The position numbers and the translations under genes are program-made. DNA of 64,000 nucleotides from contig JAKAQR010000010.1 in assembly GCA_021819725.1 (NCBI GenBank), forward strand, positions 51,791-115,790. The letters are read 5' to 3'. This stretch comes from Actinomycetes bacterium (lineage in GTDB: Bacteria > Actinomycetota > Acidimicrobiia > Acidimicrobiales > Acidimicrobiaceae). Numbering within the stretch: position 1 is the stretch's first letter; each line of letters opens with the position of its first letter. Below are positions 34,396 through 43,646 of the stretch, piece after piece. The notes under the pieces were generated by a model, which was given only the letters and a program-made list of their open reading frames with translations, did no database searches and was not told where the DNA came from.

Positions 34396-35571
34396 ATGGC
34401 ACGGTTCGATCGCAATGAACAGCGGCGCACGATTCTCGGTGGCGGTTTGCAGGTTTGGAGCCTGCTCTTCTTAGGCTCATTGCTCGCTGCAGTTGCCATG
34501 ACCTTCGTCTACCCCTCGGTCTCTTCACGCCGCGAGGTGGGTGCGGTGATCGTGGAGTTGGTGACGGCCGTTGGCTGGTTTGCGATTGGTCGACCCGTCT
34601 TTGACCAGCTGCATCGCTCAAAGAGTCGACTCGGTGTCCTCATTGGATCGCAGGTCGTCTTGCTTGCGATTGGCTCGTCGCTCAATCCAAACGCTGGCTA
34701 TCTATTGATGCCGGTCTCAGCACTGGTCTATGCCGCGCTGCCTTTGCAGCTCTCCCTGCCAAGTGTTGCGGCGATCGAGGCGATGGTGGGTGTCCTCTCC
34801 CACTTCCTGGCACAACCATCGGTCCCCTATGTGGTGATCGCTGACTGGTTCGTGCCAACCTTCCTTGCTGGTTCCTTCGTCGCCGTCTTTATCTCTCGAC
34901 TGTTGGACCAACAGGCCGATCTCTCCCAAAGTCTGGATGAGTTGCGGATTACCCAGAGCAGGCTCTCCGAGCTCTACCGCCAGATCGGCGAGAACAATGA
35001 GCGTGAGCGGCTGGCGGCACGCATCCACGAGACGATTGCCCAACAGCTCATTGGGATTCTGCTGCTCGCGCGGGGGGCCAAGGATGGCGCCATCGACGCC
35101 GAACTCATTGCGGAGGCGGCACAGACCGCCCTCGAAGCGGCGCGTGCGGTAATTCGCGAGGGGCAGCTACCAGCGACCACTCTCGCCTCGGTCGCTGACG
35201 AGGTCGAGCTCCTGAAGGATAAGCTCCAGTCCAGCGGGGTAACCTTGATCGTTGAGCACTTTCCGTCGACTGAGTTTTTGCTTGACTCGACGACGACCGA
35301 ATGCATGACACTGATCCTTCGTGAAGTGGGTAACAATATTATTCGTCATTCGCGAGCACGGACCGCGCATCTTGATTTTATCGAAGAAGAAGGTTCGCTT
35401 ATCGTGGTGGTGGAGGATGATGGGGTTGGTTTCGATACCGCACGTACCGACAACGATGAGCACTTCGGGCTAGAGCTGATGCGCCGACGAGTGGAGCAGG
35501 TCTTTGGTGACTTCTCCCTCGAGAGTCATCCGGAGGCAGGGACTCGCATCAAGGTCAGGTTGCCGCGATGA
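34396..35571 (+). CDS. NarL-type sensor histidine kinase
   Basis: 391 residues from ATG 34396 (MARFDRNEQRR); ATG 34351 and TTG 34234 are in-frame alternatives without a better RBS. Five or six membrane segments (about 14-165) form the sensor; a coiled coil (about 168-200) leads to a HisKA_3 domain with phospho-acceptor His211 (RIHETIAQQL) and an HATPase with DDGVGFD. The stop overlaps the response regulator start (ATGA at 35568). An integral-membrane sensor suggests a membrane or lipid-soluble stimulus; it is not defined. Confidence 0.88.
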   Translation: MARFDRNEQRRTILGGGLQVWSLLFLGSLLAAVAMTFVYPSVSSRREVGAVIVELVTAVGWFAIGRPVFDQLHRSKSRLGVLIGSQVVLLAIGSSLNPNAGYLLMPVSALVYAALPLQLSLPSVAAIEAMVGVLSHFLAQPSVPYVVIADWFVPTFLAGSFVAVFISRLLDQQADLSQSLDELRITQSRLSELYRQIGENNERERLAARIHETIAQQLIGILLLARGAKDGAIDAELIAEAAQTALEAARAVIREGQLPATTLASVADEVELLKDKLQSSGVTLIVEHFPSTEFLLDSTTTECMTLILREVGNNIIRHSRARTAHLDFIEEEGSLIVVVEDDGVGFDTARTDNDEHFGLELMRRRVEQVFGDFSLESHPEAGTRIKVRLPR

Positions 35572-36200
35572 TCAAAGTCGTCATCGTCGATGACCACCCG
35601 ATCGTTCGCCGTGGATTGCTCGGCATCTTGGCCAAGGCGCCAGACTGCTCGATCGTCGGCGAAGCTTCTGGGGTGAGCCAGGCGAAGCAGGTGGTCACCT
35701 CTTCACAACCCGATGTCGTGTGTTGTGATCTCAAACTCCAGGATGGAGACGGTTCGAGCCTTGTCGCTTGGGTGCGTGACCGGACCCAAGCCAACGCACT
35801 GGTGCTGACCACCTATGATGAGCCAGCACTTGTCCGTTCGGCGCTGGCGGCGGGTGCCAAGGGCTATCTGTTGAAGGACGTGGAGGAGTCGATTCTCTTT
35901 GATGCGATTCGTCGAGTTGCACGTGGACAGACCTACTATGCCACTGCGCTGAGTATGAGAATCTCTCGTGACCTGCACCATGACGCGCTTCTCACCCAGC
36001 GTGAGCTAGAGGTGCTCCGGCTTGCTGCCTCCGGCGCTACCAACACGGTGATCGGGGTTGCGTTGGGTATCGGTGAGCCAACGGTGAAGACCTACTTTTC
36101 ACGTATCTTCACAAAACTGGGTGTGAGCACAAGAACGCAAGCGGTCGTCGTCGCTATCGACCGTGGGTATCTTGACCGAAGTGCGGTCTACCGCGCGTAG
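35568..36200 (+). CDS. NarL/LuxR family response regulator
   Basis: 210 residues. Receiver with acidic pair DD at 8-9, phospho-acceptor Asp54 (VVCCDLKL) and Lys in YLLKD; C-terminal LuxR-type HTH beginning LTQRELEVLRLAASGATN and VKTYFSRIFTKLGV. It is the partner of the preceding kinase. The target genes are not apparent. An 8-bp-stem inverted repeat (36210-36243) follows the stop. Confidence 0.92.
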   Translation: MIKVVIVDDHPIVRRGLLGILAKAPDCSIVGEASGVSQAKQVVTSSQPDVVCCDLKLQDGDGSSLVAWVRDRTQANALVLTTYDEPALVRSALAAGAKGYLLKDVEESILFDAIRRVARGQTYYATALSMRISRDLHHDALLTQRELEVLRLAASGATNTVIGVALGIGEPTVKTYFSRIFTKLGVSTRTQAVVVAIDRGYLDRSAVYRA

Positions 36201-36209
36201 CTGACTCCT

Positions 36210-36243
36210 CGGGTGCGCTGACGCCGGCCATGCCTCGCACCCG
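36210..36243 (+). terminator. Possible terminator after the NarL-type regulator
   Basis: CGGGTGCG (36210-36217) is inversely repeated as CGCACCCG (36236-36243) with an 18-base loop, 10 bases after the stop codon. There is no T run. The rest of the gap to 36480 holds no gene. Confidence 0.35.
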
Positions 36244-36480
36244 GACGCGTGGCATGCAAAGGGTGCTCCTCGTGGGGCCCCTGGCGGGCAGGACGTGGTG
36301 CAGAGAAGGTGGTGGAGTAGCACGGACGTGTGGGGTCCTCGCGCACCCTCTCGGGGGCACGGGCTGGTCCCGCAGGTGTCTCTGGTTGTGATCGTAACCG
36401 GCCGAGACGACCGCTGGCCATCCAGGCCGTGGCTAGGGTGCTAGCTACGGGGACCATCGATGGAAGTGAAGGAGGAGTAG

Positions 36481-37179
36481 ATGTCTCGACCAACGAAGCC
36501 GGTCGCTCTAGTGACCGGCACCGCCCAGGGAATCGGGCGTGCGATTGCGGACCAACTGGAGGCAGATGGGCTCGAGGTGCTCAGAACGGATCGCGATGAG
36601 ATGGACGTCACGGACGTAGCGTCTGTCGAGCAATTTGTCGCTACCGCTCCTCCCATTGACATCCTAGTCAACAGTGCTGGCGGCGTGCTTGGTCAGGTCC
36701 ACCAGCCACTTGAGGCGGTGACTGATGTCGATTGGCAGGCGATCATCGACGTGAACTTAACCGGTACATTCCACTGCGTGCGCGCGGTTGTTGGGGGAAT
36801 GAAGCATCGTGGCTGGGGAAGGATCGTCACAATCTCCTCGGGGGCAGGGAGGAGTGTCTCGCTGACGGGAATTCAAGCCTATGCCAGCGCCAAGGCCGCC
36901 CAGATCAGCTTCACCCGGCAGATGGCCCATGAACTCGGTCCCTACTCCATCACGGTGAACGCCATTGCGCCAGGCTTTGTCCTCTCTAACCCCACCACGA
37001 TCGCACAGTGGGAGTCCTATGGAGAGGAGGGTCAGCGTCGGTTGGTCGAGGGTATTGCGCTCCGACGATTGGGTCAAGCAGCGGATATCGCCCATGGCGT
37101 CTCCTTCTTTGTCTCAGAACGCGCCAGTTGGATCACGGGTCAGACGCTTTCGATCGATGGTGGGAGTGCACTGTTTTGA
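36481..37179 (+). CDS. Short-chain dehydrogenase/reductase
   Basis: 232 residues: NAD(P)-binding TGTAQGIG (about 12-19), NSAGG motif, catalytic Ser in SSGAG, and Tyr134/Lys138 (YASAK). The C-terminal GQTLSIDGGSALF is standard for the classical SDR family. The absence of Asp after the second strand (LEVLRTDRDE) leaves cofactor preference open. It has a very good RBS (GAAGGAGGAG). The substrate is unknown; neighbours do not form an obvious pathway. Confidence 0.9.
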   Translation: MSRPTKPVALVTGTAQGIGRAIADQLEADGLEVLRTDRDEMDVTDVASVEQFVATAPPIDILVNSAGGVLGQVHQPLEAVTDVDWQAIIDVNLTGTFHCVRAVVGGMKHRGWGRIVTISSGAGRSVSLTGIQAYASAKAAQISFTRQMAHELGPYSITVNAIAPGFVLSNPTTIAQWESYGEEGQRRLVEGIALRRLGQAADIAHGVSFFVSERASWITGQTLSIDGGSALF

Positions 37180-37432
37180 AGGATGGTTTACCCGTGAAGT
37201 TGAGACAGCCTGGCAGTCGTCTCCGATACCTCCGGACCCTTGCGCATCGCCGGTTGAGAGGAAGAAGGAGATGGTATATGCCTGGTATTACGGCGGATGA
37301 CAACGTGCCTAGAGAACGGTGCACGTGATCGAGTTGCGGGAACAGTTGCTAGTTGAACATAATGATACAGAAATGATGTTGTCTGGTTGGTTATTGTCAG
37401 CTGTCGCCTAGGGTTAGCATTGAGGAGGATCC

Positions 37433-39157
37433 ATGACCGAGAACATCCACCAAGAACTCGCCAACCTGAACGATGAGTTTTTTGCGCACAAGCATGGCCG
37501 TGACCCGTTAACCGCGACGGAACTCGGCCTCCATGCCTTCGATGGTGAGCTACCCGATCTGACACGAGAGGGTGAGCGTACGACGGCCCAAGGGTATCGT
37601 GCCATCCAGAGGCGTATCGAGACACTCCTCGGTGACGCCGAGCCCAGCGGCGAAGGACTGACCTTCACGGAACGAATCAATCTTGAGGTGATGGATGCTC
37701 TTGCTTATGGCTCCGTTACGGAACTCGAAGACGAGCTCTGGGCCCGGAACATCTCGGCTGGCGGGTATGTATCCCCACAGGCGAGGATCTTTCAGACGGT
37801 CCCAGCTGCAGTGCTCGCCGATGCAGCGGGGGTCGAAAGCTATCTCGAGCGATTGAGCCAACTACCGGCACTCTTTTTGACCATCCGTGATCGCTACCAG
37901 CAGGCGGATCGCCAAGGACACTTCTCCACTGCAGCCGGTGTCCACCAAGCGATAGCCCAGCTCGACGGGCATCTTGGGCTCGATGATGCGCATGACTTGT
38001 TCATCAACGTCTCGTTGCCCACTGGCTTTGAGGGTGAACGCGAACGGATTCGTGACCTCGTCCATCGAGAAATCCGGCCGGCGATCGCAGTAGTTCGTGA
38101 CTATCTTGTTGGCGATCCGACGACCCATGCTCGCGGCGATGAGGAGGTAGGTCTTTGTGTGCTCGGTGACGGGCAGGAACTCTACACCCGTGCGCTCCTT
38201 CGCCATACCACGACGGCAATGACCCCCGAAGAGATTCATCGTTTGGGCCTTGAGACGCTTGCCCGACTTGACGAGGAGTGGGCCGAGGTGGGTGACCGTG
38301 TCTTTGGTATCAGCGATCGGCGAAGTCTGTTCGATCGGTTGCGGGGAGACCAGAGCCTGCGATTCGAGAATAGTTCCCAGATCATCGAGGTGGTGACGAG
38401 GGCATTGGCGACGGCCGAACGAGCGCAGCCGCAGTGGTTCCCAGACCGACCGATTGCTCGCTGTGTCGTGGAGGAGATCTCGACGGCCGAGGCAGAGAAC
38501 GCCGCCCTTGCGTACTATCGAGGTCCCTCAGACGACGGGACTCGCCCCGGTGCTCACTGCGTCTTGACGACGGTACCCACTGAACGCTTCCGCTATGAAT
38601 ACGAGGCCTTGGCCTTCCATGAAAGTGTGCCGGGGCATCATCTCCAGATCGCTACCGCGCAGACGCTCACTGAGTTGCCAGCGTTTAGGCGTTACCTTGA
38701 CGCAGAGGTGAGCGCCTTTGTCGAGGGATGGGGGCTCTACGCCGAGCGTCTCGCCGACGAGATGGGGCTCTACAGCGGTGATCTCGCTCGCCTTGGCATG
38801 CTGTCATTTGAGGCGCTGCGTGCCAGCCGGTGCGTCGTCGACACTGGCATGCATCATTATGGATGGTCCAGACAGCGAGCCATCGAGTTCATGTGGGAAA
38901 ATAGCGCCACCAATATGGCCAACATCACCAACGAGATCGATCGCTATATCGGTTGGCCAGGGCAGGCCACCGCGTACTTGGTGGGACGTCGAGAGATCGG
39001 GCGCCTTCGAAAGGAGGCCGAGCGACGGTTGAGTAGTGACTTCGATATTCGGGACTTTCATGGTGTGATACTCGGCCAAGGAGCGATTCCACTCGGCGTG
39101 GCGGCCTCAGTGGTCGATGCATGGGTGAACAACACAGCAGACCGTCGCAGGCCATGA
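37433..39157 (+). CDS. DUF885 family metalloprotease-like protein
   Basis: 574 residues, the normal length of the family, with RBS GAGGAGG before ATG 37433. The conserved zinc site HESVPGHH is at 396-403 and is followed by the family's EGWGLYAERLADEMG (about 430-444) and a C-terminal GQATAYLVGRREI block. DUF885 proteins belong to a gluzincin-like fold and some act as dipeptidases or aminopeptidases. No signal peptide is visible, so the protein is probably cytoplasmic. Peptide use would fit the amide/peptide cluster that begins after 100 bases on the other strand. Confidence 0.9.
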   Translation: MTENIHQELANLNDEFFAHKHGRDPLTATELGLHAFDGELPDLTREGERTTAQGYRAIQRRIETLLGDAEPSGEGLTFTERINLEVMDALAYGSVTELEDELWARNISAGGYVSPQARIFQTVPAAVLADAAGVESYLERLSQLPALFLTIRDRYQQADRQGHFSTAAGVHQAIAQLDGHLGLDDAHDLFINVSLPTGFEGERERIRDLVHREIRPAIAVVRDYLVGDPTTHARGDEEVGLCVLGDGQELYTRALLRHTTTAMTPEEIHRLGLETLARLDEEWAEVGDRVFGISDRRSLFDRLRGDQSLRFENSSQIIEVVTRALATAERAQPQWFPDRPIARCVVEEISTAEAENAALAYYRGPSDDGTRPGAHCVLTTVPTERFRYEYEALAFHESVPGHHLQIATAQTLTELPAFRRYLDAEVSAFVEGWGLYAERLADEMGLYSGDLARLGMLSFEALRASRCVVDTGMHHYGWSRQRAIEFMWENSATNMANITNEIDRYIGWPGQATAYLVGRREIGRLRKEAERRLSSDFDIRDFHGVILGQGAIPLGVAASVVDAWVNNTADRRRP

Positions 39158-39269
39158 GACCCAGCGTCACGGACTATGAGCCTCAGCGTCGCAGATGGCG
39201 TTTGCACGCTGGCGGGTGAACCGATGCAGGAGCTCTGATGGGGGGCAAAGCCGTGAAAGAGGATCTCGG

Positions 39270-41387
39270 TTAGGCTCGTTGGAGGAGTTCTTCGATTTCG
39301 GCTGCCCAGTGAAGCAGCGCAAGGTCTTCTCCGAAGGCAGCACCGAGTTGCAGGCCGACTGGAAGGCGTGAGCCCGCTATCGGGATCGAGATGGCTGGTT
39401 GCCCAGTCAGGTTATAGATACGGGTCATCACTCCCTCAAGGTATCCCTCTGGAGTATCCATCGATGGGTTCTGGCCCGGAGCCACCATCGGGGCGGTCGG
39501 GCCGATGAACATGTCGACACCCCTTGAGGCTGCAGTGAGTGCTGCGATTCCCGCTGTTCTCTCTTGGAGCGCAGCCTCGTAGTGCGCTGGTGTGATGTCG
39601 CCCCCGAGGGCGAGCACCCTCGCGGTCTCCTCCCCAAAGTGCGCGCGGTCAGCTAAGAGCTGGGGGGCATGGATCTGGTACGCCTCGTAGGAGATGATGG
39701 TCTCGAAGCAGTGATCGAGTTGTTCGAAGGGCTCAGGGTTCATTTCGTCGAGTTCATACCCGGCCTCACCCAACAGCGCCAGAACGCGATGCATTGCGTT
39801 CGCTACGGTTGCATCGAGAAGATCGCTATCGAGGTGTCCAGCGATAAAGCCGAGATGAGGCCGTGGGAGCACGGACCGTGTCTCGTTGGTATCGGTGAGG
39901 ATGCGATAACACCGGTTGGCGGTGGCGACGTCTCGGGTGAGGATGCCAAGGTGGTCTAGGGTCGGTGAGAGGGGAGTAACGCCGTGCAGTGAGAGCTGCT
40001 GATAGGTTGGCTTGAAGCCAACCACACCGCAGTAATGGGCGGGAATCCGTACCGAGCCGCCGCTGTCAGTGCCGAGCGCGATCTGGGCAGCTCCGACCGC
40101 AACGATAACCGCGGAGCCACCGCTTGAACCTCCAGCGGTGAGCGAAGGGGCGACTGGATTGCGAGCGTCTGGCAGATCTGGATGGGGAGATCCCAAGGCA
40201 TACTCGAGGAGGGATGTGGTAGCGAAGATATCGGCACCTGCCTCACGAAGCTTGGTGATGACCGGTGCCTCCACTTTGGAGGGCGGGCCGCTCATATCGA
40301 TAGGATTTCCATTGCCAAGAGGAGTGCCAGCGACAGCGATGAGATCTTTGACGCCGATCTGATAGCCGTGGAGAGGTCCTGACTCCGCGCGTCGAGGGGC
40401 GTCAAGGTAGTGGACAATCGCGTGGAGAGGTTCGGCGAAACGATGAGCTCGATAGTAGGCGTTGACGAGGTCGAGGTTGGCCACCTCACACGTTCGTTCA
40501 CCTCGTTCGATGGCCTGGATGATTCGACCGACGTGGGTAGTGAGTGGTCCCGCAAGGTCGCTCAGAAATTCGTTCACCTCGGTTGGCCTCCGGCGCACCA
40601 TGAGATCGCGATAGATGCCGCTGTGTGATTTGGCGCTGTTGGCGTTAAATGCGGCGAGCCGTACGAGGGAACCTTCGAGATCCATGGGTTCAAAGCCATC
40701 AAAACCCTCTGGCTTGACCGGCGCCTGATCGAGTACCTCGCGTGCGATGGCGATCATGAGGTCGTGGTAGCGAGGATCGGAGAGCGACTGAGCGATGGAG
40801 AGGTCGGAGACGGCACCCGCCCAGAGCATCGCTCCATAGGCTTCTTTGCCCCAGAGATAACCCAGGATGTTGTCGGTACTCTTCGCGTACGGGAGTGCCT
40901 CGACCAGACGGCGTACACGATCGGTCACCTCGTTGGCAAAGGGCTCGCCGACGTAGAAGGCCCCGATGTTGCCCTGTCGGATGCGACCTGGCTCCATGAG
41001 GTCAGCACCGATGTTGATGAAGGCCGTGACGATCTGTGTGGGGTCAACGAATTGGGCAACGGTATCGAGGGTCAGACCATTCTGTACCGTCAAGAGGACT
41101 CCATCCGGGCTGAGGTGCTCGGCGACGAGTGCGCTAGCAGACCCGGTGTGGTGACTCTTGACTGCCACGGCGATGCAGTCATGGAGACCATCGAGCGCTT
41201 CGGCATAGATCGCCCCGGGATGGACGGTGAAGTTTGCGATGGGACCCTCGATGGTGAGACCATGCGATCGGATGGCATCGATGTGGGCATGATCGACATC
41301 GCACAGGGTGATCTCATGACCGGCGGCGGCCATATGCGCCCCAATCATTCCTCCGATCGCGCCTGCTCCCACAATCGTCATCTGCAT
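39270..41387 (-). CDS. Fusion of a ketopantoate-reductase-like dehydrogenase with an amidase
   Basis: 705 residues from ATG 41387, preceded by AGAGGAG 7 bases upstream (the frame runs to 41453, but without RBS). Residues 1-about 310 are a PanE/ApbA-type NADP oxidoreductase: GAGAIGGMIG (about 7-16), YLWGKEAYGA with the catalytic Lys, and a helical C-terminal half. Residues about 325-705 are an amidase-signature domain with Lys347 (VKD), cis-Ser421 (GGSSGG) and the nucleophile Ser near 446 (SGGSVRIP). Both halves keep key motifs, so the fusion may be functional. One enzyme could cleave an amide and oxidise or reduce the released hydroxy/oxo acid; pantothenate-like compounds are one speculative substrate. 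Confidence 0.88.
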   Translation of the reverse strand: MQMTIVGAGAIGGMIGAHMAAAGHEITLCDVDHAHIDAIRSHGLTIEGPIANFTVHPGAIYAEALDGLHDCIAVAVKSHHTGSASALVAEHLSPDGVLLTVQNGLTLDTVAQFVDPTQIVTAFINIGADLMEPGRIRQGNIGAFYVGEPFANEVTDRVRRLVEALPYAKSTDNILGYLWGKEAYGAMLWAGAVSDLSIAQSLSDPRYHDLMIAIAREVLDQAPVKPEGFDGFEPMDLEGSLVRLAAFNANSAKSHSGIYRDLMVRRRPTEVNEFLSDLAGPLTTHVGRIIQAIERGERTCEVANLDLVNAYYRAHRFAEPLHAIVHYLDAPRRAESGPLHGYQIGVKDLIAVAGTPLGNGNPIDMSGPPSKVEAPVITKLREAGADIFATTSLLEYALGSPHPDLPDARNPVAPSLTAGGSSGGSAVIVAVGAAQIALGTDSGGSVRIPAHYCGVVGFKPTYQQLSLHGVTPLSPTLDHLGILTRDVATANRCYRILTDTNETRSVLPRPHLGFIAGHLDSDLLDATVANAMHRVLALLGEAGYELDEMNPEPFEQLDHCFETIISYEAYQIHAPQLLADRAHFGEETARVLALGGDITPAHYEAALQERTAGIAALTAASRGVDMFIGPTAPMVAPGQNPSMDTPEGYLEGVMTRIYNLTGQPAISIPIAGSRLPVGLQLGAAFGEDLALLHWAAEIEELLQRA

Positions 41388-41627
41388 GGACCGACTCCTC
41401 TCTTGATGCTGGACTTTTGGGTATCCATCGTTTACCCACAAACAGCTGCGCAAGGGCCCGAGTGCTTCCTTGGCAGGTAGACACAGGTGCCTGACGGCAA
41501 GCGTTGACTTTTCACATCGATTCTTCGAACGGTCTTCACTGAGCGGTGCTCACTCCCGAAGGCGTGAGAATCCTGTTTCCAGTTTATGAAAGGAAAGTAA
41601 ATTTGTCAATTCAAAATGTAAAGATGA

Positions 41628-41656
41628 TTACAACATTGCCCGGGGTCCGCTAGTAT
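41628..41656 (+). promoter_or_regulatory. Promoter of the peptide-binding lipoprotein gene
   Basis: TTACAA (41628-41633), a 17-base spacer and TAGTAT (41651-41656) form a standard sigma-70-type pair in an AT-rich segment between the divergent fusion and binding-protein genes. The leader to ATG 41701 is about 38 bases with a GGGGGAA RBS. The rest of the 313-base gap shows no gene. Confidence 0.6.
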
Positions 41657-41700
41657 TGCAAACACTGGGCGGGGTGCCTAGCAAAAGGGGGAACCGGGTA

Positions 41701-43545
41701 ATGCGTTCTAGTTGGATCAAATTTGCGGCAATCTCTGCAACGAGCGTCATGTTGCTCGCTGCCTGTGGCTCGACCGCATCGTCTTCGTCGTCGTCGACCT
41801 CGTCATCGACCACCAGGGTAAAAGGTGGAGTTGCGTACTTCGCTGAACAGCCGTTGTCGCCACCGACCTACATCTTCCCACTGATGAACGGGGCGAATGA
41901 GTCGAATGTGAACCTCTATGAGTTCGACAATCTGATGTTTCGGAACCTGTATTTCTTTGGCAAGAACGGCAAAGCCGAGATCAACTACACCCAGTCGCTC
42001 GCTGATGCACCGGTCTACTCGAACGGGGATAAGACCGTCACTATCCAACTCAAGGGTTGGAAGTGGTCCAACGGGGAGACGGTCGATGCGCGAGACCTCG
42101 TGTTTTGGATGAACTTGTTGGAGGCCAACAAGACCCAATGGTTCGACTACGTCCCTGGCTACTTCCCAGATAACGTCGTCTCGTATAAGGCGACCGGGCC
42201 GCTCACCTTTGTGATGCACCTCAATAAGGCCTACAGCCCGGCATGGTTTACCTACAATGAACTCTCCCAGCTCGTCCCGCTGCCGTTGGCCTGGGACAAG
42301 ACCTCGGCCTCGGCACCGACACCAAGCGCCACGGACCCCAACGCACCAGACTTGACCACCGCTGGAGCACAGGCGGTCTATAAGCTCTTGAACGCTGCAT
42401 CGACTTCCCTGTCGACGTATGCGACCAATCCGCTTTGGCAAGTGGTCGACGGTCCGTGGAGGTTGACGAGTTTTACGACCGAGGGCAAGGCAATCTTTGT
42501 CCCCAATACGAAGTATTCGGGATCACCGAAGCCGACCCTGTCGGAGTTTGTCGAGTTGCCCTTTACCTCTGACTCGGCGGAGTTCAATGTGTTGAGCTCG
42601 GGTAAAAGTATCAGCTACGGCTATCTGCCGGTCTCTGACCTCCCGCAGAAGTCACGAGTCGCTAGCGAGGGTTATACCTTTGCCCCCTGGCAGATCTTTG
42701 GCTTCAACTTCATGCCGATCAACTACAACAACCCCACGGTTGGGCCGATCTTTAAACAGCTCTATGTTCGCCAGGCACTCCAGGAGCTTGTTGATCAGCC
42801 TCAGTGGATAGATACCTTCTTAAAGGGTTATGGTACCCCAACCAATTCGCCGGTACCAACCGTTCCTCCAAATGCGTTCGATGATAACGTTTCTCGGACG
42901 ATCCAGTACCCCTATTCACCAACGAATGCCAGAAAGCTGTTGACTTCGCACGGTTGGAAGATGGTCAACGGTGTCATGACCTGTGTCACACCAGGGAGTG
43001 GAGCGAGTGCTTGCGGGACCGGCGTCAAGAGCGGACAGACGATGAACTTTAATCTCAAGTACATCTCGGGCCTGAACTCAGCCACCGAAGAGATGACCGC
43101 CTTCCAGTCGGCAGCTTCACAGGCCGGGGTGAAGATCAACCTCAGCGAAGCTCCCTTCGCCGGTGTGATCAGTTATGCGTCGGCTTGTACTCCCTCACAG
43201 GCGGCTTGTGCATGGGAGATGGCCAACTGGGGAGGTGGGTGGAGCTACTCACCCGACTATTACCCATCGGGCGAGTCGCTCTTTGCCACTGGCGCTGCCT
43301 CCAACATGGGAAGCTACGAGTCTTCCACGGGCAATACCTTGATAGCGGCTACTCTGACCTCGTCGGGGGCGCAGGCACAAAGCGCTCTTGACGCCTATCA
43401 GAACGATATGGCCAAGCAACTGCCGGTAATTTATCAGCCTGAGGGGGATGTCCAGCTCTCGGAGATCGCATCGAATCTCCATGGTGCGACGCCCCAGAGC
43501 CCCTACGAGTACATCACTCCGGAGGATTGGTACTTTACCAAGTAG
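41701..43545 (+). CDS. Peptide/nickel-type ABC transporter solute-binding lipoprotein (SBP_bac_5)
   Basis: 614 residues from ATG 41701. A lipoprotein signal ends at Cys22 (MLLAAC), followed by a Ser/Thr-rich linker (23-38). The rest is an SBP_bac_5 (DppA/OppA-type) fold, including the typical KTVTIQLKGWKWSNGETVDARDLVFW stretch (about 105-130) and a late QLPVIYQPEG. It should capture an oligopeptide or related amide outside the membrane. No permease or ATPase genes are adjacent, so it must use a transporter encoded elsewhere. A very stable hairpin (43575-43617) separates it from the downstream hydrolases. Confidence 0.9.
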   Translation: MRSSWIKFAAISATSVMLLAACGSTASSSSSSTSSSTTRVKGGVAYFAEQPLSPPTYIFPLMNGANESNVNLYEFDNLMFRNLYFFGKNGKAEINYTQSLADAPVYSNGDKTVTIQLKGWKWSNGETVDARDLVFWMNLLEANKTQWFDYVPGYFPDNVVSYKATGPLTFVMHLNKAYSPAWFTYNELSQLVPLPLAWDKTSASAPTPSATDPNAPDLTTAGAQAVYKLLNAASTSLSTYATNPLWQVVDGPWRLTSFTTEGKAIFVPNTKYSGSPKPTLSEFVELPFTSDSAEFNVLSSGKSISYGYLPVSDLPQKSRVASEGYTFAPWQIFGFNFMPINYNNPTVGPIFKQLYVRQALQELVDQPQWIDTFLKGYGTPTNSPVPTVPPNAFDDNVSRTIQYPYSPTNARKLLTSHGWKMVNGVMTCVTPGSGASACGTGVKSGQTMNFNLKYISGLNSATEEMTAFQSAASQAGVKINLSEAPFAGVISYASACTPSQAACAWEMANWGGGWSYSPDYYPSGESLFATGAASNMGSYESSTGNTLIAATLTSSGAQAQSALDAYQNDMAKQLPVIYQPEGDVQLSEIASNLHGATPQSPYEYITPEDWYFTK

Positions 43546-43574
43546 GGCTGGTTAGAGTTTGAGATGAGTACAAG

Positions 43575-43617
43575 GCCCAGACGCCTCTAGACCCTACAGG
43601 TCTGGAGGCGTCTGGGC
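43575..43617 (+). terminator. 19-bp-stem intercistronic hairpin
   Basis: Arms 43575-43593 and 43599-43617 pair over all 19 positions (one G-U) with a 5-base loop CTACA. It starts 30 bases after the binding-protein stop. There is no T tract, so partial termination or 3'-end protection of the abundant binding-protein mRNA, with reduced expression of the following hydrolases, is more likely than full termination. Confidence 0.8.
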
Positions 43618-43646
43618 GTAGCGAAAGGGCTGATGGAGTCGTGTTG

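Noticed and set aside
41803..42441. 212-codon minus-strand frame inside the binding-protein gene
   Set aside because: Shadow frame of a clear SBP_bac_5 gene.
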